Positions 38,935 to 54,719 of a stretch of 64,000 nt of DNA are shown piece after piece. The notes under the pieces were generated by a model. It searched no databases. It saw only the letters and a list, made by a program, of their open reading frames with translations, and had not been told where the DNA came from. Numbering within the stretch: position 1 is the stretch's first letter; the number at the start of each line of letters is the position of its first letter. Origin of the DNA: Sambucus nigra (taxonomy: Eukaryota; Streptophyta; Magnoliopsida; Dipsacales; Adoxaceae); NCBI GenBank assembly GCA_949130495.1, contig OX422221.1:151943741-152007740 (forward strand), read 5' to 3'. The translations under genes were made by a program, and so were the position numbers.

Positions 38935-39206
38935 GGCAATGTCGATCCTAGAGATCCATAATCCTTAACATACTATATAATACTACCATTACTACTAACT
39001 ATAACTACTAAAGAAAGAAAGGAAGAAAAGAAAAAGAAAACAAATAAAATAAAATAAAAGGACCTCCAATAATATCCTTGGGATGATGTAACCGAAATAA
39101 TACCTTATGTGCGATACATCAACCCCCATCAATCTAGTACACCATTATCATCTAAGATGTACCTCATAAAAGTCCATATCCTTTCGTCTATAGGATATAT
39201 ATTTAA

Positions 39207-39256
<50 letters not shown>
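39207..39256. repeat. (TA)n tract in the D 3' LTR
   Basis: About 16 bases longer than its partner at 44775-44808. This accounts for the length difference between the two LTRs. Confidence 0.9.
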
Positions 39257-39259
<3 letters not shown>

Positions 39260-40604
39260 TATTTATTTCTAACCATATATATATAACATCATCAATCCAA
39301 TAGCCAAGTGTACATACTACATATGATGTACACGGCCATGCACATAATATACCCGGCTATATATATCGCCGATAAACTGCATCAGTGCTATCATCTTCCC
39401 AGTGCCCGGCTCACGTAGCAATACTGGGGCCACCATGGTGGGACTAAACGACACCCATCTCGTGGTAAACACACGCACACGACGTCCCGGGAAGCGGTCA
39501 TAGTTCCAACCGGCAATGAGACGAAACATACCCACCACGTCTCATCCCAAAATATATATCTATATGTATAATAATCACAAGGGACGACTATGACCTGGGG
39601 AATATCCACACCCTGCATTATATGCCAGGATGCTCACCCTCTACGCGCGCAACTTCCCAATGATAGCATGAGCGGGGTATGCTTAACCAAATAAGTATAT
39701 ATATCATTCACATGCATAATATATATAATCCATATGATCCGATCTTGTGATCAAATAATAAACCATCATATACGGTTTAAATATCCATACCATGTATGTT
39801 CATAACGTAAATATATCCATACATTTATATACATACGGATATATATATCAGCACATATACACATATCCTTATATCTATATATGATAAACTAATTCTCGTT
39901 CATATGCATAAGATATATATATATACCTGGCTATAAGTATACATAGTCCTCAATATACAAGCCGTCACCACAATTCCTTTAATTTACCTCGATATGTGAA
40001 TATAATCCCATACTTGAAACATATTCGATCATTTTCCTATGATGAATAGTCTCCCAAACCATATGTATATATCTATACCTATATATATTCAACATTAGGG
40101 CTATCACCCAAGAGTTTGCGTAGGAATCCTTCATTCCACATTTCATCCATATCTCCGAATACATTAAAGAATCTAATAATCATTTTGACTATCGGTATAC
40201 ATATAACTAATAGTCTATAAGCCTCAAGCTCATTCTTTCAATCATCAAATAATCTCATTTCCCTCGATTTCGATTATGGTTCGGTCACTTTGTGAATACC
40301 CTAATCTAAGATCTCTCTAAGAGTTCTTAGCCTCACATCACCTCTATACTTACTTTTAATCTACAATTAGGATTCCCAATTCCAAAGGGTTTCCCCAAAA
40401 TCTCTATACATAACTCCAAATACATACATGGATACATTTCTCCCAAATTACCCTAAGGAGTCCCCAAAATTCTAATGTGTGAGAAACCCCTTGTGTCTCC
40501 AAGGACATATCTCTTTCATCATAAGAGAAGGCCTCCAAATCAATAAACCCAACCAAAAAGGGTTTGAATTCACTATGGATAAAATACCTCAAAATGCCCT
40601 GTTT

Positions 40605-40806
40605 CCGAATCGATTCGGCCCTATTCCAAATCGATTCGGACTAGCGAATCGATTCGGCCTCCCAGGCGAATCGATTCGGGTCCAAAGACCTGGGCTTCTG
40701 CAATAGGCCGAATCGATTCGGCTTGGGGTCCGAATCGATTCGGTCAATGCAGACCTGCCAATTTTACCAAACCGAATCGATTCGCTAGAGGGGGCGAATC
40801 GATTCG
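40605..40806. repeat. Eight GAATCGATTC palindromes in the D 3' LTR
   Basis: Seven exact and one altered copy (AAATCGATTC) within about 200 bases, mostly flanked by C or G to give CGAATCGATTCG. Repeated unchanged at 46157-46358 in the other LTR. Element G carries the same palindrome. Confidence 0.95.
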
Positions 40807-41089
40807 GACCTGCAATTTTTGAAGGTTTCATCTGCATCTTCAAAACCTACGAGTTTTAAACCCTTAATTTCTCATTCTAACCCCCAAACCTCCATCAAAT
40901 CATGATTTTAAGCCCATTAATCAACCCAAAGTTGATCCCAATCATTTCTATGTCATTAATTCCATATTTAACCATTGATTTCAAGATTTAAACCTAAAAT
41001 CTAGGTTTTGACATTAATACCCAAAAACCATTTCTTTACCCCACAATTTATGAAATGAAATACACAAATAGCTATTTAGCAAGATTAAA

Positions 41090-41099
41090 CACTTGCCTC
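41090..41099 (-). promoter_or_regulatory. Splice-donor-like motif in LTR D
   Basis: GAGGCAAGTG after CTCTACAAATCT on the minus strand, downstream of a purine-rich leader (41150-41230). The partner copy is at 46642-46651. Confidence 0.4.
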
Positions 41100-41564
41100 A
41101 GATTTGTAGAGGTTGGATCGTCCTCGATGTTGCGGTAGGGCCGGAAATCCCAAGCTTTTTCTTCCTCTCTCTCTTCTTTCCTTCTTCTTTCTCTTTTTTC
41201 TCCCTCTAGGGCTTTTCTCTCTTTCTCTCAAATGAGAAATGGCTTCATCCGTAAGCCTCCACCCCTTTTAAAACAAAATACCAGTTTTAAATGTTAATAC
41301 ACACTTTAAATGACTCGTTGACTCCAATTTAAGTCAAAACAACTTAAAAACATTCCGGAGCCGAAATAAGACCCAATGACAGTCATTTCGACTATCTCGA
41401 CCCTTCCGGGATCGATGGTACCCTCAAAAATATCATCCGGAATACTTTGAAACGTCCTCTATTTTTGGACTTAAATTCCCAAATTTTAAAATTCTCCAAT
41501 TTAATTAAATTTTATCTTCCCAAAAACTTAATTTCTCAGTCTCCAAAAATCGTGGGGTGTTACA

Positions 41565-41577
41565 ATCTTCCCCCCTT
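41565..41577 (-). other. Polypurine tract of element D
   Basis: AAGGGGGGAAGAT on the minus strand, directly before the 3' LTR. It is preceded by GGACGAAATTCTTGT, a form typical of Tekay/Del-type elements. Confidence 0.9.
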
Positions 41578-43254
41578 ACAAGAATTTCGTCCGCGAAATT
41601 TGAGATATGCCTAGGACCTCAATATCATCTATTCCTTACATCAATCCTCAAGATCACTATGCCGATCCTTTCTAGTTCTCACGTCGAACTACTTAGATCC
41701 TTACCGATCCCTAAAATCAACTAGCTACCCAGGGCGCCCATACACCCTGTACCCGAGTTTCTACTCGTGAAATCTTAATCAGGCTCCATTAGCCTCAAAT
41801 TGTAAGATAACCCTCGGTAACATAATATATAACAATATACTAAATGTATAAAAGTTTGAAAAATTCCACTGGTTGAACTCTCCTCAATTCCTGACGCTAG
41901 CCACCTTCGTGCGGGGGAGGTCTCGCAAGCGAAATCCAAACAAGGAACCCTCCCAATACACTACTGTGTAGCTAGGTCGGGGATTGAGATTAGTTGAACC
42001 AGGGTTAAGGTTTTATAAAAAGATTTTTTTCATATTTTAGATATTGCTCGAGGGCCTATACAATAATACAATATAAATATATTCCGCATCTTTCGACACG
42101 TCAAACAAACACCTTGTGTTTAAAACACAAGGTCTCAACAAATAAAATGCTCTAGCCAATACCTAGTTTTCAAAACTAGCACAACTATGAGCTAAACTAT
42201 CCGCTCCTCACAAATCTACCAAACTCTGAACCTCTCAGTTATGAAATTCCTATACATCATATTAACACCTTTATATAAAATAAATCCTTCCCTCATTGGG
42301 ATTCTAAAACTTCCCTATTATCTCGTTACGAAAAGATGTATCATCTCCCAAGATGCCATACCAAGGCCACACTTGTTCACTTCCTTCTCTAGGAAAATTC
42401 CATACCCCCTAGCGGTATAGCGGCTAGCTACTCATCACACCTCACACGCGACGTTCCCACTATCGCACAAAATGTAACTTAAACCCAAAGAAAGGTAATC
42501 TACCTTATAGTTCCATAACCCAATGGTTTCACCTCATCCAAGGATCTCAATTCAAGACCCTCTACGTCTTCCAGGACAATCATTATCCCTAAGCCTATTT
42601 CTTCACAAAAGAAACATTTTATTCAAAATCCTTCCTAACCATTTTGAAGGGCAAGGCACGATTGCAACTGCCTAAAACTCCCTCAGTCCTACACCACGAA
42701 ACTGAGTCTCCAAAGGCATTCTCCCTCATCTTAGAAGGCGATACTCCTAATATTGGGACAACTACACCAACCTCACCTCGGTAAGAGTCACCAACATTAG
42801 GTTTCCTAACTAAGGTTAACAGATTCTCAATCTAAACCTCCCAAGGACTACACTACATGCCTCTCCTCGGACTTACCTCACTAAGACCAAGATTCGCCAC
42901 TCGAGTAAATTTCCTTTCTTACTCAACTGCCGATAAATCACCTCAAACCACTGCTAGAAATCTCCTCAATATTTCCTCTGAAACCGGGGAAAACAAATAC
43001 CCCCGATTAAAGTGTACCCAAAATATGCTATGGGTTCCGTACTTCTAAACCTATTCTTTCCTAGGCGACAAAATCTAGGCGACGTCTGAAACGAAACAAG
43101 AGCAACTGTTATCAGAACGCCAATCGAGTGAATATACTTCACAGAAGAAAACAACGCGGTGAACACAACAGTCCTATTTATAGGGCTTTATGTCAAGAAC
43201 GTTAACGGAAGAATGCAGAAACTCGCACAGATCCTAAGGACTCTAGAACCTGAT
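41578..43254 (-). other. Internal region of element D, no intact gene
   Basis: On the minus strand after the PBS comes a leader with CCTATAAATAGG (about 43183), an acceptor-like TTTCGTTTCAG (ends 43086) and text resembling a decayed gypsy gag start (GTCGCCTAGGAAAGAAT, about 43070). The rest has many stops in all frames and no RT, integrase or chromodomain motif I can recognise. A third-type stem-loop module lies at 41893-41974, near the PPT. Confidence 0.7.
41893..41974 (-). other. Stem-loop module in the D internal region
   Basis: Minus reading has outer arms GGGA and TCCC around the same GGTTCCTTGTTTGGATTT loop, a second independent compensating change. It lies about 330 bases before the PPT, as in the B tails. 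Confidence 0.65.
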
Positions 43255-43266
43255 GCTCTGATACCA
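43255..43266 (-). other. Primer-binding site of element D
   Basis: TGGTATCAGAGC on the minus strand, complementary to the 3' end of initiator-Met tRNA (established for this motif), two bases from the 5' LTR. Confidence 0.92.
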
Positions 43267-43268
43267 TC

Positions 43269-44774
43269 TGTAACAACCCGCCTAAAATAATAACGGGTGG
43301 CCAGCCCTATACTATATTAAATCAGGAATTCCAGATGGTCCAGTCTCAACATCAACTAACGGTACTATAATATAGGACTAACTACCCGAAATCATATAAG
43401 CGAGATGTTATAAAAATTTAAAACTTGCAACATACAACAACCCAACACTATAAAACTACTAAATGAATAAGAGAGATGCAAGAAAGAACTATAAGAAATG
43501 AAGGGTATCACTATACATGAATATGCCATAAATAAATAAACCCGAATAAGCTGTCGGGTCACAGCAAATACAATAACTGAAGGGAATAAATATAAACATG
43601 TAAGTAAATATCCCTTGGGTACAAACCCGATATACAACATGAATCCTACCTAGAATTTTAAAGAAGTAGGAAGCGGCTACATGAAACATCCCGCAACAGT
43701 CCGCACCTGTCACGGCTCCCAAGACTCAGGATAGAAGGTCATCCGGCATCCCTGCGGTAGGATACCTGTGGAAATATATATGTATATACAAGAAGGAGGG
43801 AGAAGTAAACGGGTCAGAGCCCCGAATGTGTAAAATATTTAGCAAGTGTGTTAACCGTGCATAATAAATACCGGTGTACTTAATTTCATAAATAAGTGAG
43901 ACCGCACTCTCGTGGAACCCCAACTCACCTCTCATCTAAAGGCGCGCACCTATCCGCGTCCTCAAATTTTAGTTAAATTAACCCCATTGATTTTAGAATA
44001 ACTAAACTTATCAGGCCTAGCCTATATCCACGAGAGCTACCTTCCCGTCATAATCTAAGGATCCACCCATTTCTAATCCTATTAGATTATGATTACAAAA
44101 AATATGCCATAAAAGGCTTAAATGAATTCCGATATATAATTGAAGAATTAATAGTCTTAATACGTTACCCCTATATATATATATACATAAATATATATAT
44201 ACATATATATATAGGCTAAAATGTAATAATCTATATATTTAATATCATGCACATGGAATATTGGCAAAACCTCTCTCTAATCTCAAACTTGTACTACGTT
44301 TCATGCGTGGGGAGTCTCGCAAAGCGAAATCCAAACAAGGAACCGCCCCGTTACACTACTCCTGACAAGGTCAAGACCAGAGATCCGAGATGCCACAAAT
44401 AGAATTACTTCTCTCGACTCTCGACATAGCACTGCGTTTCGTGCGTGAGGCGTCTCGCAAAGCGAAATCCAAACAAGGAACCCCCTCGTTACACTACTCC
44501 TGGGCAATGTCGATCCTAGAGATCCATAATCCTTAACATACTATATAATACTACCATTACTACTAACTATAACTACTAAAGAAAGAAAGGAAGAAAAGAA
44601 AAAGAAAACAAATAAAATAAAATAAAAGGACCTCCAATAATATCCTTGGGATGATGTAACCGAAATAATACCTTATGTGCGATACATCAACCCCCATCAA
44701 TCTAGTACACCATTATCATCTAAGATGTACCTCATAAAAGTCCATATCCTTTCGTCTATAGGATATATATTTAA

Positions 44775-44811
<37 letters not shown>

Positions 44812-47116
44812 TATTTATTTCTAACCATATATATATAACATCATCAATCCAATAGCCAAGTGTACATACTACATATGATGTACACGGCCATGCACATAAT
44901 ATACCCGGCTATATATATCGCCGATAAACTGCATCAGTGCTATCATCTTCCCAGTGCCCGGCTCACGTAGCAATACTGGGGCCACCATGGTGGGACTAAA
45001 CGACACCCATCTCGTGGTAAACACACGCACACGACGTCCCGGGAAGCGGTCATAGTTCCAACCGGCAATGAGACGAAACATACCCACCACGTCTCATCCC
45101 AAAATATATATCTATATGTATAATAATCACAAGGGACGACTATGACCTGGGGAATATCCACACCCTGCATTATATGCCAGGATGCTCACCCTCTACGCGC
45201 GCAACTTCCCAATGATAGCATGAGCGGGGTATGCTTAACCAAATAAGTATATATATCATTCACATGCATAATATATATAATCCATATGATCCGATCTTGT
45301 GATCAAATAATAAACCATCATATACGGTTTAAATATCCATACCATGTATGTTCATAACGTAAATATATCCATACATTTATATACATACGGATATATATAT
45401 CAGCACATATACACATATCCTTATATCTATATATGATAAACTAATTCTCGTTCATATGCATAAGATATATATATATACCTGGCTATAAGTATACATAGTC
45501 CTCAATATACAAGCCGTCACCACAATTCCTTTAATTTACCTCGATATGTGAATATAATCCCATACTTGAAACATATTCGATCATTTTCCTATGATGAATA
45601 GTCTCCCAAACCATATGTATATATCTATACCTATATATATTCAACATTAGGGCTATCACCCAAGAGTTTGCGTAGGAATCCTTCATTCCACATTTCATCC
45701 ATATCTCCGAATACATTAAAGAATCTAATAATCATTTTGACTATCGGTATACATATAACTAATAGTCTATAAGCCTCAAGCTCATTCTTTCAATCATCAA
45801 ATAATCTCATTTCCCTCGATTTCGATTATGGTTCGGTCACTTTGTGAATACCCTAATCTAAGATCTCTCTAAGAGTTCTTAGCCTCACATCACCTCTATA
45901 CTTACTTTTAATCTACAATTAGGATTCCCAATTCCAAAGGGTTTCCCCAAAATCTCTATACATAACTCCAAATACATACATGGATACATTTCTCCCAAAT
46001 TACCCTAAGGAGTCCCCAAAATTCTAATGTGTGAGAAACCCCTTGTGTCTCCAAGGACATATCTCTTTCATCATAAGAGAAGGCCTCCAAATCAATAAAC
46101 CCAACCAAAAAGGGTTTGAATTCACTATGGATAAAATACCTCAAAATGCCCTGTTTCCGAATCGATTCGGCCCTATTCCAAATCGATTCGGACTAGCGAA
46201 TCGATTCGGCCTCCCAGGCGAATCGATTCGGGTCCAAAGACCTGGGCTTCTGCAATAGGCCGAATCGATTCGGCTTGGGGTCCGAATCGATTCGGTCAAT
46301 GCAGACCTGCCAATTTTACCAAACCGAATCGATTCGCTAGAGGGGGCGAATCGATTCGGACCTGCAATTTTTGAAGGTTTCATCTGCATCTTCAAAACCT
46401 ACGAGTTTTAAACCCTTAATTTCTCATTCTAACCCCCAAACCTCCATCAAATCATGATTTTAAGCCCATTAATCAACCCAAAGTTGATCCCAATCATTTC
46501 TATGTCATTAATTCCATATTTAACCATTGATTTCAAGATTTAAACCTAAAATCTAGGTTTTGACATTAATACCCAAAAACCATTTCTTTACCCCACAATT
46601 TATGAAATGAAATACACAAATAGCTATTTAGCAAGATTAAACACTTGCCTCAGATTTGTAGAGGTTGGATCGTCCTCGATGTTGCGGTAGGGCCGGAAAT
46701 CCCAAGCTTTTTCTTCCTCTCTCTCTTCTTTCCTTCTTCTTTCTCTTCTTTCTCCCTCTAGGGATTTTCTCTCTTTCTCTCAAATGAGAAATGGCTTCAT
46801 CCGTAAGCCTCCACCCCTTTTAAAACAAAATACCAGTTTTAAATGTTAATACACACTTTAAATGACTCGTTGACTCCAATTTAAGTCAAAACAACTTAAA
46901 AACATTCCGGAGCCGAAATAAGACCCAATGACAGTCATTTCGACTATCTCGACCCTTCCGGGATCGATGGTACCCTCAAAAATATCATCCGGAATACTTT
47001 GAAACGTCCTCTATTTTTGGACTTAAATTCCCAAATTTTAAAATTCTCCAATTTAATTAAATTTTATCTTCCCAAAAACTTAATTTCTCAGTCTCCAAAA
47101 ATCGTGGGGTGTTACA
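43269..47116 (-). mobile_element. 5' LTR of element D (3848 bp)
   Basis: Near-identical partner of 37701-41564, with stem-loop modules at 44295 and 44430, TA tract 44775-44808, palindromes 46157-46358 and donor-like motif 46642-46651. Confidence 0.95.
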
Positions 47117-47121
47117 CCTTT

Positions 47122-48460
47122 AAGTCTATCTCTCTCGCCTTCTACATATTAAAGTTTCTCACGAAGATCTCTTTCAATCTAACTTCCAACTTCAAATTTG
47201 TTCTTTTTAATTTAATAGATTCTTCATATAATTCTTGAAATGCCATTTTAAGTTCACTCACGTCAGCCTCATTTTCACTTTTACTCTCTTTCTTCTCCAC
47301 TCCTCACTACCATCATCTTTTTTAGCTTCACAAATAAAGGCCTTGGAAGTGTCATGTGTTAAAATTTTATCACTAAAGGAGTGTTCACTTTCACTCACAT
47401 GACTCGCCATAAAAGTCACAAAGTTGGGCATAGTGGTGGAATCGGGTCCCTCTTCCTTATCACTATCACTAAGGGTTGCATTATAAGAAATTGGTTGCTT
47501 AGCCTCTCTCCTTAGTTTAGTGGGGCACTCGTTTGCCCTATGGTCATACCCTTCATAACCATAACACCTATTTGACTTGTCCCTTTTTAAATTTTCATTA
47601 AAAGTTTTAGGGATCTTCTCAGCTTTGTCATGCTTAGAATTTTCAAATTTCTTAAAATAATTTTTAAATTTATCTTTGTTAAATTTAAGAAATTTTTTAA
47701 ACTTCCTAGAAAACATAGCCATATCTTTCGAGTCGCTCTCACTTTCACTATCTACTACTTGTTTCTCCTACTTTTGGGATTTTAAAGCAACGCCCTTATC
47801 TATTTTATTTTCAGTTTTAGAGGAAAACATGTCTAGTTCATAGGTTTGTAAATCACCTACGAGCTCTTGTAATTTCGTAGAGGCTAAAGTGGGTAAAGAA
47901 TTTAACACTGTCAACTTAGGAATAAATCTATCAGGTAGGGACCTTAAAATTTTCTTTACTACTCGGTTGTCGGGTATTTTCTCTCCCAAATTAAAAGATG
48001 AATTAACTATATCGAAAAGTCTAGCAAAAAATTCATCAAATGTTTCTTTTTCATTCATTTTGATGGTTTCAAATTAAGTGGTGAGGTTTTGGAGTTTCGA
48101 AGCTTTTGCGATACTAGTTCCTTCATGAGTGAGTTGTAAAATACCCCAAGATCCTTTGGCGGTTTCACATGTCAAAATGCGATGGAATTCATCTGGTGTG
48201 ACCGCTTTAAACAAGGCATTTAAACATCGGGAATTAAAGTTTTCAAGTTTAAATTCATTCTCACTCCATCTATCGGTAGGTTTGGGAACAAGTTCATTTT
48301 CAACTAAATATGTAGGTGGGGACCCCCCGTTAACGACAGATAACCAAACCCTCTCATCTAGAGACCTAAGTGCCGAACGCATACATGCTTTCCAATATGC
48401 ATAATTAGAACCATCGAAAATAGGAAATTTTGAAAATGGGAAAAATTCCATTTTAGTCAA
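47122..48460 (-). pseudogene. gag: N-terminal and middle part of copia Gag
   Basis: The frame starts at ATG 48460 (MTKMEFFPFSKFPIFDGSNY) with the W..CM pattern of copia Gag N-termini, then an FNSRCLNALF..CETAKGSWGIL stretch and, after an in-frame TAA near 48072, ETFDEFFARLFDIVNSSFNL and LRSLPDRF, matching UBN2/Retrotran_gag-type Gag. A second in-frame stop (TAG) lies near 47765. The zinc knuckle near 47560 reads CYGYEGYDHRANEC, with the second cysteine replaced by tyrosine. After about 47258 the frame shifts by one and continues as a charged, coiled-coil-like stretch up to the D insertion. The stops and frame change make it a pseudogene in this copy. Confidence 0.85.
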
Positions 48461-48501
48461 AAATATTAAATAGGATCTTAATGAAATAATTTAGTGATCC
48501 C

Positions 48502-48513
48502 GCTCTGATACCA
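48502..48513 (-). other. Primer-binding site of the copia element
   Basis: TGGTATCAGAGC on the minus strand, three bases from the 5' LTR end. Initiator-Met tRNA type. Confidence 0.92.
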
Positions 48514-49552
48514 ATCTAAAAATGATAGGACCCCCCAATTTTAAATTTTACAAAAAGAATTTCCTTTAAATGCGAAAGAGATATAGCTCAACACAACAAA
48601 TTTTAATTTCAACCAATTAAAATTAAATAAAAACTCAAAGTGAAATTAAATTAAACAAGAAATACATTTTTCACTTAAATGAAATTAATTCAACGCAAGT
48701 CCTAGAAATTTTCCTAACAAGATAATTAATCCAATTTTGCAAATTTAGGCCAAACCAAATTTTATCCAATAAAATTAATGACTTGAATTAAATTAATGTT
48801 TGCCCAAATTGAATAGCACCAAATTAACTATACCAATTTTATATTTTAAACCTAAGAATGCATCTAATGTGATATGCAAAAGATAAAATAGGTAAACAAC
48901 CACTATGCCGCGATGTACAAGGAAAAACCCACAATGGGAAAAAAACCTCGAATGGCCCTAGACTCAAATCCACTAAGTATGATTTTACAAATACAAGACA
49001 GAAAGACTTACAACATCGACTTGACTCCATCTAAGCCCCGACTCTCCTTCTTTTACACACCTCGACCTAGAGAATAACCACGGAGGTCCACTGTGGTCCC
49101 AGAATAAACTGATCAGACTTTTTCGATCACCGCCACCCGAACAAGGAGCCTTTCTCCAAGTAGATATGTCACAGAAAATAATCTTCTTCTTTGTGGGATG
49201 TAGAAGCAAACCCAAACTTCTCTTCTTTGAGGTGCAGAGAAAAATCCGGTGCCAAAAACTCCAAGAAAGGTTATATATTAGGAACTTCGAATAAACTATT
49301 ATGGGTGTAAACAAAAAGTGTTTAAGGATGATTTTATTGAAAAATAAAAACACTCAAAACATGAACCTTTTCATGATAAAATCAAACTCTCAAAAACATT
49401 CTCTAGGAGATGGAAGAATATAAAAAAGTTGGTTACAAAGAGTTGGTTCCCAAACATAAGTAATTCTGGAAAAATTAATGGGAATAAAAGAGTGGAGTAG
49501 TGGGGAAAACTACCAAAAAACTGCCCAAAAAATTTCCTGTCGAAAATCTCGT

Positions 49553-49690
49553 TTGAATAAAATTTTCGTTTGAATAAAGTCTCGTTCGAACGACCCTTCT
49601 AATTAAGTTCTAAAGGCCAATGGGAAAAATTCGTTGGCAAACTCGTGTGAACGATATTCTCATTTGAATGACAATATCGAATGAAGTCCC
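49553..49690. repeat. Decayed palindrome cluster in the copia 5' LTR
   Basis: Counterparts of 8139-8288: one intact TCGTTCGAACGA near 49581 and several forms such as TCGTTTGAAT and CATTTGAATG that differ by C-to-T or G-to-A changes. Confidence 0.65.
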
Positions 49691-49804
49691 AGAATGGTCA
49701 AAATTAGATTTTAATCCCGGAATCTTTATTTGAAAGTTCTAAAGAAACCTTTTGAAAATAAACTTCAGTTTAAAATAAAATTACACCCTTTATAAAATTA
49801 TTCC

Positions 49805-49921
<117 letters not shown>

Positions 49922-50149
49922 TTCATACCTTTTGATGACTGTGGAATATGATGTCAATGACGTGAAACGAGGCACATGTAAACCGGCAGATGATGAAGCT
50001 TTATAATCTTGGACGCTACGTCTTCAACTAACACGTCATAGGCTTGGGTTGATACACTTGAACACTATCATATGACTCAAATGTTTTTGTTCGAAATTAA
50101 GCCAACACTAAAGTAAGACTCAATAGGAGACTTGTGTCCTTCCAAGAGT

Positions 50150-51005
50150 TTTTAAATAAGTCATTCACGAACCTTTTTGCTTGTAGTATCTTCCCACACT
50201 TAATGTGGTCTCTTAGGGTTGTTGCAAAGGATAAGGTATCTCAATTGTTATTTGGAAGATTAATAAGGGATTTTCCAATCATTAATATAACACCGATGGT
50301 CGGATGATGCTCCAAGATAGTCCTTACTATGGTTATTGTATAGGATGGAAATGAGGGTTTAGATTATGGTGGGCTTGATGGGGATTATAATCGAATGTTA
50401 GGTTGTGTTTTAGTAAGGCTAGGTTATGTCACAATAGAGGTTGGTTAGGGTTACGAGTTCGATGGGATAAGGATTGATGTTGGTGAGACTAAATCTAGCC
50501 ATGAACATTATCGTAGATTTTAGTGTTTGGTTTCCCTATTGAATGGATTGTTTACCATTGTGTTGTTGCCTAGTTTATTTTTACTCTTTTATTGCTAGTT
50601 ATATGAAAAGTGTCAATTGTAAGAAACAAAATTTACCACTAAAGAACTGATGTGACATTTCTAGTCTCGAAATAATGGTTGGTGAAGGTTGCTTGTTAGT
50701 TTTAGTGAGTGGGGATAGAGGTGGAATAATGTTATACTCTACTTCTACTATGGTAGAAGTAGAGGGTTATGTTACAATGAAAGGAGTTAAGAAATAAGTC
50801 GAGGAAATAATTATAGTGATCATACATTTCATTTTGTTTAAGATGGAGTCTAGGGGATCTTTAACCTAAGTGGTGCGACCCTCAATCCAGGTTTGTCTTT
50901 CTTCCTTAGTTCCATTGTTTTTTGTTTATGATTTCTATATAATAACAATAACAAGAACAATAACAATAACAAAGGGTGGAGTCACTAGTATCTGATACCA
51001 ATTTA
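50150..51005 (-). other. Leader and internal remnant of element E
   Basis: Starts on the minus strand with a PBS-like TGGTATCAGATA (ends 51000), then a repeat of AAC/AATAAC units (50939-50973 on plus) and DNA without a recognisable gene. The copia element inserted at 50145, so E's internal DNA may continue at 4524 and below. Confidence 0.45.
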
Positions 51006-51327
51006 TGTCAACAGTTCCAAATAGCACTCAAAGAAAACACTCAAACAAAACATAACTCTCGATAAATCTATTAATTGACTGATTTCCTCACGAATGATGT
51101 ATAATACTTATAGACTTGAGATAAGGATATAAATTGCTCAATTACATGTACCCAGAGGAATGGGCTAGTATGCATCTAATGTCATGGGTGACATTACAAA
51201 AAGATGGTTCCCATATTGATATGACATGGTCTAGCACATTCTTATTTACAAAAGCACCAAATGGGTCCTCACTACAATACCCTATAATTTGGTTTTATTT
51301 ACTAATAGTTAAATATTGATTTTGACA
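51006..51327 (-). mobile_element. Small LTR E (322 bp)
   Basis: Plus reading TGTCAACAG..ATTTTGACA gives matching inverted tips TGTCAA/TTGACA. On the minus strand it is followed after five bases by TTGGTATCAGATA. I did not find a partner LTR in the window, so superfamily and extent are open. Confidence 0.5.

Positions 51328-54719
<3,392 letters not shown>

Larger units (their letters stand above)
37701..41564 (-). mobile_element. 3' LTR of element D (3864 bp)
   Basis: Holds two stem-loop modules, a GC-rich block at 39390-39660, a long TA tract (39207-39256), an eight-copy palindrome cluster and the donor-like motif at 41090-41099. It has no coding region. Confidence 0.95.
37701..47116 (-). 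mobile_element. Element D: young Tekay/Del-like gypsy element with very long LTRs and no pol
   Basis: 9416 bp between TSDs CCTTT (37696-37700 and 47117-47121). The LTRs, 37701-41564 and 43269-47116, begin TGTAACAACCCGCC and end GTGGGGTGTTACA in plus reading. The PBS (43255-43266) and PPT (41565-41577) fix the minus orientation. The LTRs differ by a TA-tract length change of 16 bases and about three substitutions that I can find (38531, 41196, 41212 against their partners). The internal region is only 1704 bp. Mobilisation would need proteins from a relative. It splits the coiled-coil part of the copia gag. Confidence 0.95.

Noticed and set aside
38733..39618. Open frames inside the D LTR as genes
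   Set aside because: They are repeated identically in both LTRs, have no family motif, and overlap stem-loop modules and the GC-rich block. Low divergence alone explains why they remain open in both copies.
40605..40806. CRISPR-like array of short palindromic repeats
   Set aside because: The repeats are 10-14 bases with irregular spacers, lie in a plant LTR and are duplicated with it. No cas-like gene and no bacterial context.
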